Shown: one piece after another, positions 37,620-47,013 of the stretch
Numbering within the stretch: position 1 is the first letter of the stretch
Layout: each line of letters starts with the position of its first letter
From: Gammaproteobacteria bacterium
GTDB lineage: Bacteria > Pseudomonadota > Gammaproteobacteria > Arenicellales > UBA868
Assembly: GCA_022450155.1 (NCBI GenBank)
Contig: JAKUQR010000004.1
Location: 62,001 to 126,000, forward strand
DNA: 64,000 nucleotides
Direction: 5' to 3'
Program-made: the position numbers and the translations under genes
Notes under the pieces: generated by a model
The model's database searches: none
What the model saw: only the letters and a program-made list of their open reading frames with translations
Told to the model about the DNA's origin: nothing

Positions 37620-38237
37620 ATGGAATTCCGACAGATCATAGCGTCGGTTCTTGAACGTGCCCTGAACGCGACGCTGGCGATGGATCCTGCGTCTGTGCAG
37701 CTGTTGGCTAAGTTGGACGGTAGGGTCATTGCAATGAACATCGAATCGATCGATGGAAGTTTCTACCTTCTGCCCCATCGCGAACGGGTGACGATTGAGA
37801 TCAATCACGATCAAAACCCCGACATTGTCATCAAGGGTGGGTTACTCGCGTATGTGCGAAGTGCGACCGCCAGCGTCAGGGGATCGGCTAACCCTGACCA
37901 GCTGTTGGAGATCAGCGGTGACGCTCATTCGGTTGCGGTACTGCGAGATTTTCTCAGATCACTGCAGCCAGATTTCGAAGAACAATTGTCGTCACTGATC
38001 GGCGACATGCCGGCCCGCCAGGCCGGTAATCAGATTCGATCCTTCGCCGAATGGGCCGAGCAGGTCGGTCAGTCGATCGCTGTCAATACGGGCGAGTATC
38101 TCACTGAAGAGAAGCAGCTTCTTGTAGCGAGACCAAGAATCGATCGGTTCCTCATTGCGGTAGATCAACTGCGAAATGACACCGAGCGGTTGGCAAGCCG
38201 ACTGGGTACGTTGGAAAAGGTTGATCGTAAAAGCTGA
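37620..38237 (+). CDS. ubiJ: Ubiquinone biosynthesis accessory factor UbiJ
   Basis: UbiJ is an SCP2-domain lipid-binding protein that works with UbiK and UbiB in the ubiquinone synthesis complex. The 205 residues have an N-terminal SCP2-like fold (about 10-110) and a C-terminal helical part (DQLRNDTERLASRLGTLE) that looks able to form a coiled coil with UbiK. It lies between ubiE and ubiB, and its stop shares one base with the ubiB start. Confidence 0.9.
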   Translation: MEFRQIIASVLERALNATLAMDPASVQLLAKLDGRVIAMNIESIDGSFYLLPHRERVTIEINHDQNPDIVIKGGLLAYVRSATASVRGSANPDQLLEISGDAHSVAVLRDFLRSLQPDFEEQLSSLIGDMPARQAGNQIRSFAEWAEQVGQSIAVNTGEYLTEEKQLLVARPRIDRFLIAVDQLRNDTERLASRLGTLEKVDRKS

Positions 38238-39904
38238 TGATGGTTGGCGCCAGGCAGACACTCCGGTTATTTCGTATCGTCCAGATTCTGGTCAGGCACG
38301 GGCTGGATGAGTTCATCACGGTCTTGCACCTGTTCCGGCCGTATCGGGCTTTGCTTTACGTTTTCCCCGGTTTTTGGTTCCGGAAACTGGAAAAACCGCG
38401 TGGCCAGAGGCTGCGGGAGGCGCTGGAAGAGCTCGGTCCGATCTTCGTGAAGTTCGGGCAGCTATTGTCGACACGACCTGACCTGATTCCGGAAGATATC
38501 GCCAGTGAATTAACCCGGCTCCAGGACCGTGTCGAACCTTTCCCCGGTCAGAAAGCGCGTGCTGTCATTGAATCGGCCTACGGCGTAGCGGTGGAAGCAC
38601 ATCTGGCTGAATTCGAGGATCAGCCTATGGCCTCGGCTTCAGTGGCCCAGGTACACAGGGCGAGGCTTCTTGACGGGACCAAAGTGGTGGTCAAGGTATT
38701 GCGCCCCGGGATAGAGGCTGCGATAAACAAAGACCTCGCCGTGCTTCATGCCCTGGCGCATATGGCCGACAGACACTGGTCAGAAGCGAAACGGCTGCGC
38801 CCGGTGGAAATCGTCGAAGACTACGATAAGACGATTCATGACGAACTTGACCTGATGCGGGAAGCAGCCAACGCAGCCCAGTTGCGTCACAATTTTCTGG
38901 ACTCCGACCTGATCTACGTGCCGCAAGTCCACTGGGAGCACTGCCGGCGTGACGTCATGGTCATGGAACAGATCGATGGCATACCCATACGCGATGTCGA
39001 CGCGATAAAAAAAGCGGGTGTGGATATGAAGCAACTGGCACACAATGGCGTAGAAATATTTTTTACACAGGCATTTCGTGATGGGTTTTTCCACGCTGAC
39101 ATGCATCCGGGTAACATTTTTGTCGGCCCCGATGGTCAATATCGGGCGGTTGACTTCGGTATCATGGGAACATTGAGCGAACTGGACAAGCGATACCTGG
39201 CCGAAAATCTACTCGGCTTTTTCAATCGTGACTACCGAGCTGTTGCTCAAGCACACCTGCGGGCGGGGTGGGTACCGGCGGATACCCGAGTTGATGAATT
39301 TGAGTCAGCGGTTCGTACCGTCTGTGAACCGATCTTTGCCAAACCGATCAGCGAAATATCGTTTGGTCGACTGGTGATCCGGCTTTTCCAGGTGGCGCGG
39401 CGGTTCAATATGCCGGTGCAACCGCAGTTGGTCCTATTACAGAAAACCCTGTTGAACATCGAAGGTTTGGGTCGTCAGCTTTATCCCGAACTCGATCTGT
39501 GGGAAACGGCCAAACCGTTCCTCGAACGTTGGAAGCGTGAGCAGATCGGGCCACAGGCGATTTTACGTGCCGTTCGACAGGAACTCCCGCAAATCGCAGC
39601 GCTACTGCCACGGCTACCGGGTCTGACACACGATTTGTTGCAGCGCCTTCAAGATGATGAATTGCATTCGCAGACCCGAACCCGGGAGATTGAGGCGCTT
39701 AATCGTCAGATTGACCGCAGTGAGCGGCGGCTGACAGGCGCCCTGCTGGGCAGTGCAGTCGGGCTGTCCGGTGTGCTCGTACTGCTGTTCGGCAGTGAGG
39801 CGCTGGGATCGGTGGCGGCAGCCCAGGGGTTGGGCACGGCCTTGTGCGCATTTGGCATCATGGCAGGACTTTACAGCTGGTTGGCGACGGCTCGGCGACC
39901 GTAA
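38237..39904 (+). CDS. ubiB: Protein kinase-like ATPase UbiB
   Basis: UbiB is an atypical kinase-family ATPase that supports ubiquinone synthesis at the inner membrane. The 555-residue protein has the family KxGQ motif in [16 protein letters not shown], the alanine-rich loop ASVAQVHRA, the VVKVLRPGI lysine, the [10 protein letters not shown] catalytic loop and the VDFGIMG metal motif. Two hydrophobic helices at the C-terminus (about 500-550) anchor it. The start overlaps the ubiJ stop. Confidence 0.97.
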   Translation: MMVGARQTLRLFRIVQILVRHGLDEFITVLHLFRPYRALLYVFPGFWFRKLEKPRGQRLREALEELGPIFVKFGQLLSTRPDLIPEDIASELTRLQDRVEPFPGQKARAVIESAYGVAVEAHLAEFEDQPMASASVAQVHRARLLDGTKVVVKVLRPGIEAAINKDLAVLHALAHMADRHWSEAKRLRPVEIVEDYDKTIHDELDLMREAANAAQLRHNFLDSDLIYVPQVHWEHCRRDVMVMEQIDGIPIRDVDAIKKAGVDMKQLAHNGVEIFFTQAFRDGFFHADMHPGNIFVGPDGQYRAVDFGIMGTLSELDKRYLAENLLGFFNRDYRAVAQAHLRAGWVPADTRVDEFESAVRTVCEPIFAKPISEISFGRLVIRLFQVARRFNMPVQPQLVLLQKTLLNIEGLGRQLYPELDLWETAKPFLERWKREQIGPQAILRAVRQELPQIAALLPRLPGLTHDLLQRLQDDELHSQTRTREIEALNRQIDRSERRLTGALLGSAVGLSGVLVLLFGSEALGSVAAAQGLGTALCAFGIMAGLYSWLATARRP

Positions 39905-39945
39905 AGCGTCGGCTGAGCACAAAAAGCTAATTAACCTACAAGCAC

Positions 39946-39987
39946 ACTTGGTTTTTAGTGCCTAAATCCTTATAATGATACTTGGTT
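39946..39987 (+). promoter_or_regulatory. iscR-suf promoter with repeated octamer
   Basis: TTGGTT (39948-39953) and TATAAT (39971-39976) are spaced by 17 bases. The octamer ACTTGGTT occurs at 39946-39953 and again at 39980-39987, 34 bases apart, over the -35 and just past the -10. It partly resembles the left half of the IscR type-1 site (ATAsyyGACT). Autoregulation by IscR is the expected logic; the exact sites are a guess. Confidence 0.55.
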
Positions 39988-40108
39988 AATCTGGCGATGC
40001 ATTAAGCCAATGGGGTGAGCTCAAGAGCGAAAACTCGCGAGTGGCCCTCTCGTCCGGCGACTGAGTTTGCGGCGCTTTGGACTCTATTTTAGACATAGGG
40101 GGATAAAT

Positions 40109-40621
40109 ATGCGATTAACAACCAAGGGCCGCTATGCGGTGACTGCAATGCTTGACCTGGCGCTGAATCAGGGTAAGGGTGCTGTGACACTCCAGGATAT
40201 CGCGTTGAAACAGGAAATTTCACTGTCGTATCTCGAACAGTTATTTGCCAAATTACGCCGCGACGGTCTGGTCAAGGGCACGCGGGGCCCCGGTGGGGGG
40301 TACCGGCTAGCACAGGGTGCTGAAGCCATCTCAGTCGCTGCAATCATCAGCGCGGTTGATGAAAAAGCTGATATGACCCGATGTGGCGGTGAGGCAAACT
40401 GCCAGGATGGAAAAAAGTGCCTTACGCATGAACTCTGGGCCGATCTCAGCCGAGAGATTTACAAGTTTCTAGACGGAATCAGTTTGGCTGATCTGGTGAA
40501 CAGACCCGAAGTGCAGGAGGTGGCAGAGCGCCAGGATATTACGCATCAGAGCCACGCCAGTGGCTTGCAGTCCATCGTCGTTGGACCTGATCAATTGACG
40601 GGAACGACTGACAGGTACTAA
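40109..40621 (+). CDS. iscR: Fe-S cluster regulator IscR
   Basis: This Rrf2-family repressor binds a [2Fe-2S] cluster and controls iron-sulfur assembly genes. From the ATG at 40109 the protein is 170 residues. Its winged helix begins [19 protein letters not shown], and the cluster ligands are Cys92, Cys98, Cys104 and His107, the same numbering as E. coli IscR. The frame is open to 40067, but the shorter start has the GGGGGATA ribosome site and the family N-terminus. It heads the suf operon, so iron-sulfur assembly here is under IscR-type control. Confidence 0.95.
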   Translation: MRLTTKGRYAVTAMLDLALNQGKGAVTLQDIALKQEISLSYLEQLFAKLRRDGLVKGTRGPGGGYRLAQGAEAISVAAIISAVDEKADMTRCGGEANCQDGKKCLTHELWADLSREIYKFLDGISLADLVNRPEVQEVAERQDITHQSHASGLQSIVVGPDQLTGTTDRY

Positions 40622-40691
40622 TCCCCGCACACAATAAACAGATGGTTCTCAGCAACCGCTGTTTTTGTTCCAGATTATAGAGGCGACCAAA

Positions 40692-42140
40692 ATGAGTTCA
40701 TCCGTAGCACAAATTAGTGACCTGATCGGTCGTGAGTACAAGGAAGGGTTCGTCACCGAGATCGAGGCGGACACGTTTCCGCCCGGTCTTGATGAAGGCG
40801 TTATCCGTGCGCTGTCGGCCAAGAAGAACGAACCGGATTTTATGCTCGACTGGCGACTGGATGCATATCGCGGTTGGCAGGATATGGACAAACCCACCTG
40901 GGCCCATGTCGATTACGCACCGATCGACTTTCAAGCGATCAGTTACTACTCGGCACCGCGCAGCGTGGGGGACGGCCCCCAAAGCCTCGATGAGGTTGAT
41001 CCAAAACTCCTAGAGACGTACGACAAGCTGGGTATTCCGCTGCAAGAACAGAAATTCCTCGCGGGCGTCGCAGTCGATGCGGTTTTTGACAGCGTGTCAG
41101 TCGCGACAACATTCAAAAGCAAACTCGCCGAAGTCGGGGTGATCTTCTGTCCGTTTTCAGAGGCTGTGCAGGAGCACCCGGAACTGGTGCGCCGGTATCT
41201 GGGTGCGGTTGTGCCAGCGGGAGATAACTTCTACGCCGCCCTCAACGCGGCCGTATTCAGCGACGGCTCATTCGTTTACATCCCCAAGGGTGTACGTTGC
41301 CCAATGGAACTGTCGACGTATTTTCGGATTAACGCGCTAAATACCGGGCAGTTTGAGCGAACTTTGATTGTTGCCGATGAAGACAGTTATGTCAGTTACC
41401 TGGAAGGGTGTACAGCGCCAATGCGTGATGAAAATCAGCTGCATGCGGCGGTAGTCGAACTGGTGGCAATGAAAGGTGCTCAGATCAAGTATGCGACCGT
41501 TCAGAACTGGTATCCAGGCGATGAAGAAGGCCGTGGCGGTATCTACAACTTTGTCACTAAACGAGGGGCCTGTAGAGGTGACGATGCCAAAATTTCTTGG
41601 ACTCAGGTGGAAACCGGATCAGCAATTACCTGGAAGTATCCCAGCGTCTTGCTTGAGGGCGATCGGTCGGTCGGAGAATTCTATTCAGTGGCACTGACCA
41701 ACAACTGCCAGCAGGCGGATACAGGAACCAAGATGATCCACATCGGCAAGGACACCAGCAGCACCATCATCTCCAAGGGTATTTCAGCGGGTCGCGGCCA
41801 GAACGCTTATCGCGGCCTGGTCAAGATACTCAAGGGTGCTGAAAATGCGCGCAACTACTCCCAGTGTGATTCCCTGCTGATGGGGGACCGCTGCGGTGCA
41901 CATACCTTTCCCTACGTGGAAGTGAAAAATCCAACCGCGATCGTCGAACACGAAGCAACCACCTCAAAGATTGGTGAAGACCAACTGTTTTATTGCCGTC
42001 AGCGGGGGCTGTCGGAGGAGGACGCTGTTTCGATGATCGTCAATGGTTTCTGCAAGGAAGTATTCAAGGAACTGCCAATGGAGTTTGCGGTAGAGGCGCA
42101 GGCGCTGCTGGGCGTCAGTCTGGAGGGTGCGGTCGGTTGA
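40692..42140 (+). CDS. sufB: Fe-S cluster scaffold protein SufB
   Basis: SufB is the main scaffold subunit of the SufBC2D complex on which clusters form. The 482-residue protein has [18 protein letters not shown], the conserved core cysteine region [24 protein letters not shown], and [21 protein letters not shown]. Start is ATG at 40692; the longer frame from 40665 adds nothing recognisable. It follows iscR directly. Confidence 0.97.
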   Translation: MSSSVAQISDLIGREYKEGFVTEIEADTFPPGLDEGVIRALSAKKNEPDFMLDWRLDAYRGWQDMDKPTWAHVDYAPIDFQAISYYSAPRSVGDGPQSLDEVDPKLLETYDKLGIPLQEQKFLAGVAVDAVFDSVSVATTFKSKLAEVGVIFCPFSEAVQEHPELVRRYLGAVVPAGDNFYAALNAAVFSDGSFVYIPKGVRCPMELSTYFRINALNTGQFERTLIVADEDSYVSYLEGCTAPMRDENQLHAAVVELVAMKGAQIKYATVQNWYPGDEEGRGGIYNFVTKRGACRGDDAKISWTQVETGSAITWKYPSVLLEGDRSVGEFYSVALTNNCQQADTGTKMIHIGKDTSSTIISKGISAGRGQNAYRGLVKILKGAENARNYSQCDSLLMGDRCGAHTFPYVEVKNPTAIVEHEATTSKIGEDQLFYCRQRGLSEEDAVSMIVNGFCKEVFKELPMEFAVEAQALLGVSLEGAVG

Positions 42141-42187
42141 TCCCGAAGGCACAGTGGAATGGACAATAGAACGTGGGGGAAACATAA

Positions 42188-42958
42188 ATGCTGAGTGTCA
42201 GAGACCTTAACGTCACGGTAGACGGCCGGTCAATTTTGAACGGCGTCAATCTTCAGGTGAACGCCGGTGAAGTGCATGCAATCATGGGCCCCAATGGCTC
42301 GGGCAAGAGCACTCTGGCGAACGTGATCGCCGGACGTGACGGTTACGAGGTCACTTCGGGTTCGGTACTTTACGATGGCAAGGACCTGCTGGGACTGGTG
42401 CCGGAGGAACGGGCCCGCCAGGGAATTTTTCTTGCCTTCCAGTACCCCGTGGAAATTCCTGGCGTCAGCAATGTCTACATGCTCAAGGCTGCGGTCAACG
42501 CGATTCGCAAGCACCGGGGCGAAGACGAACTCGATGCGATAGATTTTCTGAAAATGGTGCGGCAGAAACTGAAACTGGTTGAAATGAAAGAAGAGCTTCT
42601 GCACCGCCCGGTCAACGAAGGGTTTTCAGGTGGAGAGAAAAAACGCAACGAGATCTTCCAGATGGCCGTGCTGGAACCGCGGTTAGCCATGCTGGACGAG
42701 ACAGATTCGGGATTGGATATTGATGCGTTGAAGGTTGTTGCCTCGGGTGTGAACAGCCTGCGTAGCAAGGACCGGGCAATCATTATCGTCACGCACTATC
42801 AGCGGTTGCTCGACTACATTGTGCCGGACCAGGTACATGTGCTGGCAGGCGGCAGGATACTGAAGTCGGGCGGCAAAGAACTTGCCTTGGAACTGGAAGA
42901 AAACGGGTACGGCTGGGTCGAACAGGCGGGCTCGCCTGCCGCAGCATTGGCGGTCTGA
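42188..42958 (+). CDS. sufC: Fe-S assembly ATPase SufC
   Basis: SufC is the ABC-type ATPase that drives conformational change in SufBC2D. The 256 residues include Walker A GPNGSGKST (34-42), the ABC signature FSGGEKKRNEI and Walker B LAMLDETDSGLD. A GTGGGGGAAACATAA leader gives a GGGGGA ribosome site. It lies between sufB and sufD. Confidence 0.98.
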   Translation: MLSVRDLNVTVDGRSILNGVNLQVNAGEVHAIMGPNGSGKSTLANVIAGRDGYEVTSGSVLYDGKDLLGLVPEERARQGIFLAFQYPVEIPGVSNVYMLKAAVNAIRKHRGEDELDAIDFLKMVRQKLKLVEMKEELLHRPVNEGFSGGEKKRNEIFQMAVLEPRLAMLDETDSGLDIDALKVVASGVNSLRSKDRAIIIVTHYQRLLDYIVPDQVHVLAGGRILKSGGKELALELEENGYGWVEQAGSPAAALAV

Positions 42959-42962
42959 CTGG

Positions 42963-44294
42963 ATGGATCAAGTCGCCTCGAATGTCGCTGACTATGTTGC
43001 TGCTCAGCAAGCTGCTGCCCTCCCGGCTGCAGGCACTGCCTGGCTGGATACCAGTCGCGATCAAGCGCGGACAACACTGGCGGCGGTCGGTCTGCCGAGC
43101 ACGCGGCAGGAGGACTGGAAGTACACTAACATTAAGTCCATCACTCGGTCTTTGTTCAGCCCCGTCTCACAGCCTTCCCGCTGGAATGATCAAGACTTCG
43201 TCGCCGATGCACAGGTGCCCGGTCTTGACAGCCACCGACTGGTCTTTGCGGACGGTATTCTGGTACCAGAACTGTCGCAATGTGACGGTCTTCCGGCTGG
43301 GGTGACCGTCGCCGGTATGGCGGACATTCTGCAGCGGGATGCCAAACGGGCTGAAGAGAACCTCGGCTCGACACTGCCCGGCTTACCCCACGGCTTTACG
43401 GCGATGAATTCTTCCTTCATCCCGGATGGCGCTTTCGTGGAGATCGGTCCCGGAATTGTGCTGGAAAAACCGATCGAACTGCTGTTTGTGTCTGCGTGCG
43501 AGGGTGAAGGGCGCTTAGGGCTTCCGCGCAACCTGATTGTGTGCCGGTCCGGTAGTCGTGCAAGCGTGATAGAGCGTTACCTGTCTGCGGTTGAAGCACG
43601 CTCACTGACCAATGCGGTCAGCGAAGTGATCCTGGATGACGGTGCCAGGCTCACACACCAGCGTATCGTCGATGAGAGTTCGCGTAGCTTCCACGTCGGT
43701 GGCCTTTTCACCAGGCTGAACCGCGACAGTCGGCTGACTGCCTGTTCGGTGACGCTGGGCGGGGCGCTGGTGCGAAACGACGTGCTGGTCAATCTGGACG
43801 CAACCGGTGCCGCGGTCGACCTGGTTGGCCTCTACCTGTCCCGTGGGCGCAGTCACGTCGACAACCATACGCACGTGATCCACAACTGTCCGGGTGGGAC
43901 CAGCCGGGAATTCTACAAGGGTATCCTCTTTGACCGTTCGCGAGCCGTATTCCACGGCCGGATTACGGTTCAACCCGACGCCCAGCAGACCGACGCCGAA
44001 CAGAGGAACCAGAACCTCCTGCTGTCCCGAGATGCCGAGATAGACACCAAGCCGCAGCTGGAAATCTATGCCGATGATGTCAAATGCGCTCATGGCGCGA
44101 CCGTGGGCCAGCTTGATGAGACGGCAGTGTTCTACCTGCGTTCTCGCGGCGTCAGTGAGCGCCAGGCCCGCAGAATGCTGACATACGCGTTCGCCGGCGA
44201 AATCCTGGGCAGGATTGAGCCGAGCAATCTGCGAGCGTATCTCGACCAGCGCGTGAGCGAACTGTTCTCGAGCACGGGTCAGGCCACAATATGA
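42963..44294 (+). CDS. sufD: Fe-S assembly protein SufD
   Basis: SufD partners SufB in the scaffold complex. The 443-residue protein has the N-terminal TRQEDWKYTNIKSI, the beta-helix core and the C-terminal CAHGATVGQLDETAVFYLRSRG. I chose ATG at 42963, 4 bases after the sufC stop; the longer frame overlaps sufC. Its stop overlaps the sufS start (ATGA). Confidence 0.96.
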   Translation: MDQVASNVADYVAAQQAAALPAAGTAWLDTSRDQARTTLAAVGLPSTRQEDWKYTNIKSITRSLFSPVSQPSRWNDQDFVADAQVPGLDSHRLVFADGILVPELSQCDGLPAGVTVAGMADILQRDAKRAEENLGSTLPGLPHGFTAMNSSFIPDGAFVEIGPGIVLEKPIELLFVSACEGEGRLGLPRNLIVCRSGSRASVIERYLSAVEARSLTNAVSEVILDDGARLTHQRIVDESSRSFHVGGLFTRLNRDSRLTACSVTLGGALVRNDVLVNLDATGAAVDLVGLYLSRGRSHVDNHTHVIHNCPGGTSREFYKGILFDRSRAVFHGRITVQPDAQQTDAEQRNQNLLLSRDAEIDTKPQLEIYADDVKCAHGATVGQLDETAVFYLRSRGVSERQARRMLTYAFAGEILGRIEPSNLRAYLDQRVSELFSSTGQATI

Positions 44295-45550
44295 AAAAAT
44301 CGTCAGCCGCCCTCGACGAAGATATTCTTCCGCTTGACGTCGAGGCCGTGCGGAAGGATTTTCCAATTCTGCATCAGCGGGTCAACGGGCGACCGCTGGT
44401 TTACCTTGATAGCGGTGCCAGTTCGCAGAAGCCAGAGCAGGTCATCCACGCGCTTTCCGAATACGAGCGGCGTGATCATTCCAATGTCCATCGGGGTGTC
44501 CACACCCTCAGCCAGCGGGCGACCGAAGCCTATGAGGGCGCGCGGGAAAAAATCCGCTGTTTTGTCAATGCTGGATCGGTCAAGGAGATTGTGTTTACTC
44601 GCGGAACGACCGAGGCCATCAACCTAGTGGCCCAGAGTTATGGGCGTTCTCGGCTGGGGCCGGGCGACGAGGTGCTGATCACCGAGATGGAGCACCATGC
44701 CAATATCGTGCCCTGGCAGCTGATGTGCCAACAGACCGGTGCCGTGCTGAAGGTTGCACCGTTTGATGACAATGGCGAACTGATCATGGCCCGGTTCAGC
44801 GAACTGTTATCGGACCGTACACGACTCGTTGCCATGACACAGGTATCCAATGCATTGGGGACCATCAATCCGGTACAGCGCATGGTCCAGATGGCGCACG
44901 ATGCCGGTGCGGTGGTGCTGATTGACGGTGCCCAGGCTGTACCCCACGGTCCAGTCGACGTGATCGAACTGGATTGTGATTTCTATGCGTTTTCGGGCCA
45001 CAAACTTTACGGTCCCACCGGTATCGGGGTACTGTTTGGCAGAGAATCGTTGCTGGAGGCAATGCCGCCTTGGCAAGGTGGTGGCGACATGATCAAAACA
45101 GTGCGTTTCGAGGGCTCAACCTACAACGACCTGCCCTACAAGTTCGAAGCCGGTACCCCCCACATCGCGGGTGTCATCGGTCTTGGGGCAGCGATTGATT
45201 ACGCCACAACGTTGGGTATGGACCGTATCGCGGCGCATGAGCGCCAACTGCTCGATTACGCAACCGACCAGGCGAGTGCTGAACCCGGCATGCGCATCTT
45301 CGGCAATGCGTGTGAGAAAGCCGCCATCCTGTCGTTTGAGCTGGACGGCATACACCCACACGATGTCGGCACGATTCTGGATCACGAAGGTGTGGCCGTT
45401 CGCACTGGACACCACTGTGCGATGCCCGTCATGGAACATTTCGGTGTGCCGGCCACCACCCGCGCGACGTTTGGCCCCTATAACACCGAGGCGGAAGTGG
45501 ATTCGTTGTTTGCCGCCATTGGCAAAGCCAGGGAAATGTTCAGAACATGA
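44291..45550 (+). CDS. sufS: Cysteine desulfurase SufS
   Basis: SufS is a PLP enzyme that removes sulfur from cysteine as a persulfide for cluster assembly. The 419 residues carry the PLP lysine in FSGHKLYGPTG (Lys238) and the persulfide cysteine in RTGHHCAMPVM (Cys376), the RxGHHC loop of group II desulfurases. It overlaps sufD by 4 bases and sufU by 4 bases. With SufU next door, sulfur transfer should go through SufU instead of SufE. Confidence 0.97.
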   Translation: MKKSSAALDEDILPLDVEAVRKDFPILHQRVNGRPLVYLDSGASSQKPEQVIHALSEYERRDHSNVHRGVHTLSQRATEAYEGAREKIRCFVNAGSVKEIVFTRGTTEAINLVAQSYGRSRLGPGDEVLITEMEHHANIVPWQLMCQQTGAVLKVAPFDDNGELIMARFSELLSDRTRLVAMTQVSNALGTINPVQRMVQMAHDAGAVVLIDGAQAVPHGPVDVIELDCDFYAFSGHKLYGPTGIGVLFGRESLLEAMPPWQGGGDMIKTVRFEGSTYNDLPYKFEAGTPHIAGVIGLGAAIDYATTLGMDRIAAHERQLLDYATDQASAEPGMRIFGNACEKAAILSFELDGIHPHDVGTILDHEGVAVRTGHHCAMPVMEHFGVPATTRATFGPYNTEAEVDSLFAAIGKAREMFRT

Positions 45551-45996
45551 ACGATTTGCGCGATCTTTATCAGGAGGTCATTTTTGACCACAACCGCAGC
45601 CCGCGAAACTACGGTGAGCTGGCATCGGCCAATCGCCGGGCCGAAGGCTTCAACCCGTTATGCGGTGACCGGGTGGTGGTCTTTTTGCACCTAAGTGACG
45701 ACGACGTGGTCGAGGACGTGCGCTTCGAGGGTCGTGGTTGTGCCATTTCGACCGCCTCGGCCTCCATCATGACCGAAACTGTGAAAGGCTTGACCATCGA
45801 AGAAGCGGATCGATACTTCGAGGCGTTCCACCGCATGGCCAAGGGTGAGGACTCGGATGATAGGCTTGAGCTGGACAAGCTGGAAGTGCTTGCCGGTGTG
45901 AGGGAATACCCAAGCCGGGTCAAATGCGCAACCCTGGCCTGGCACACCGTGCGTTCGGCACTGTACGACACCGGTGACATGGCCACGACCGAATAA
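45547..45996 (+). CDS. sufU: Zinc-dependent sulfurtransferase SufU
   Basis: SufU accepts sulfur from SufS; in Bacillus it is a zinc-bound transferase and not a true scaffold. The 149-residue protein keeps the zinc ligands Cys39, Asp41, Cys65 and Cys127 and has the insertion before the third cysteine (FEAFHRMAKGEDSDDR) that separates SufU from IscU. The ATG overlaps the sufS stop. SufE and SufA are absent from this operon. Confidence 0.94.
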   Translation: MNDLRDLYQEVIFDHNRSPRNYGELASANRRAEGFNPLCGDRVVVFLHLSDDDVVEDVRFEGRGCAISTASASIMTETVKGLTIEEADRYFEAFHRMAKGEDSDDRLELDKLEVLAGVREYPSRVKCATLAWHTVRSALYDTGDMATTE

Positions 45997-46016
45997 CACC
46001 AGGTAGGTAAAACGAA

Positions 46017-46646
46017 ATGGATATCAGAAAGCATTACGACAGCTTTGTCAGCAAGTTCATGGCGGGTGACGGGCAAGCGGACGAAACAGGCGTGGAAGAT
46101 CAGCATCCGGAACGCTCAGCCGCGAAATATCAGGGTGACTCGGTTACCGGCCCGACTGAAGAGCACGCTGCGCCGCAGGCCGGAGTCAGCAAAGCTGAGC
46201 AGGGCGCGGCGACTGAGACCCTCGGATCCGGCCCGGCCGGCACAGGATCTGTGCAGACCGCCCCGGACGTACTCGCAGAAGATTCAACGGACCCTGAAAC
46301 AGATCCGGCGGATACTGGGCCCGAGGTTAGCGGGGGTGGAGATCCCGAACTGCGTGGAAAAGTGATCGACGCCTTTAAGGAAATCTATGACCCCGAGATT
46401 CCACTCAATATCTACGACCTGGGGCTCATATACCGAATCGAGATTGATCCGGACAACAACGCGGCGATCGATATGACCCTGACCTCGCCCAATTGCCCGG
46501 TCGCCGAGAGCCTGCCGATTGCAGTCGAGACTGCGGCCCGGTCCGTTGAGGGAATCTCCGATGTTCACCTCGAGCTTGTCTGGGACCCGGCCTGGGGCAT
46601 GGATCGAATGGGTGAGGCCGCTCGCCTGGAACTTGGCTTTTTCTGA
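46017..46646 (+). CDS. sufT: SufT / DUF59 Fe-S maturation factor with long disordered N-terminus
   Basis: The C-terminal half (about residues 107-209) is a DUF59/MIP18 domain typical of SufT: VIDAFKEIYDPEIPLNIYDLGLIYRI, the conserved TSPNCPVAESLP with its cysteine, and VWDPAW. SufT helps deliver clusters under iron-sulfur stress. The first 105 or so residues are low in complexity, rich in Ala, Gly, Glu, Asp and Thr, and predicted disordered by composition. Typical SufT proteins are about 100-180 residues. It lies 20 bases after sufU. Confidence 0.9.
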   Translation: MDIRKHYDSFVSKFMAGDGQADETGVEDQHPERSAAKYQGDSVTGPTEEHAAPQAGVSKAEQGAATETLGSGPAGTGSVQTAPDVLAEDSTDPETDPADTGPEVSGGGDPELRGKVIDAFKEIYDPEIPLNIYDLGLIYRIEIDPDNNAAIDMTLTSPNCPVAESLPIAVETAARSVEGISDVHLELVWDPAWGMDRMGEAARLELGFF

Positions 46647-46652
46647 CAATTC

Positions 46653-46973
46653 ATGAGTGACTGGTTCGTCGTCGGGGCCTCTGGCGACCTGAAACCCGGG
46701 GAAGCGAAGGTCGTGGAGGTAGACGGAACGGATGTGGCCTTATTCAACCTCGACGGTGAGTACTATGCGATTGAAGATGTCTGCAGCCATGATGGTGCCG
46801 AGATTGCGTCAGGCTGTATTCTGGGCGACGTGATCGAGTGTCCACGCCACGGCGCGCGCTTCAGTATCCGTACCGGTGAGGTGCTGGCACCGCCGGCCTA
46901 CGAACCGCTTCACGTTTTTCCGGTAGAGGTAAAAGAAGGTGTGATCAGCGTTCGTGATGATCGTTGGGGCTGA
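46653..46973 (+). CDS. Rieske-type [2Fe-2S] ferredoxin
   Basis: This 106-residue single-domain protein has the two Rieske ligand pairs, CSH (Cys44 and His46) and CPRH (Cys63 and His66), with a typical spacing. It resembles dioxygenase-type Rieske ferredoxins, but no dioxygenase is near. It closes the suf operon, 6 bases after sufT, so it may carry electrons for cluster assembly; that is inference. Confidence 0.92.
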   Translation: MSDWFVVGASGDLKPGEAKVVEVDGTDVALFNLDGEYYAIEDVCSHDGAEIASGCILGDVIECPRHGARFSIRTGEVLAPPAYEPLHVFPVEVKEGVISVRDDRWG

Positions 46974-47013
46974 GCCAGTGGCAAACGCACGGCAGAACGA
47001 TCGAGACCAGAAG

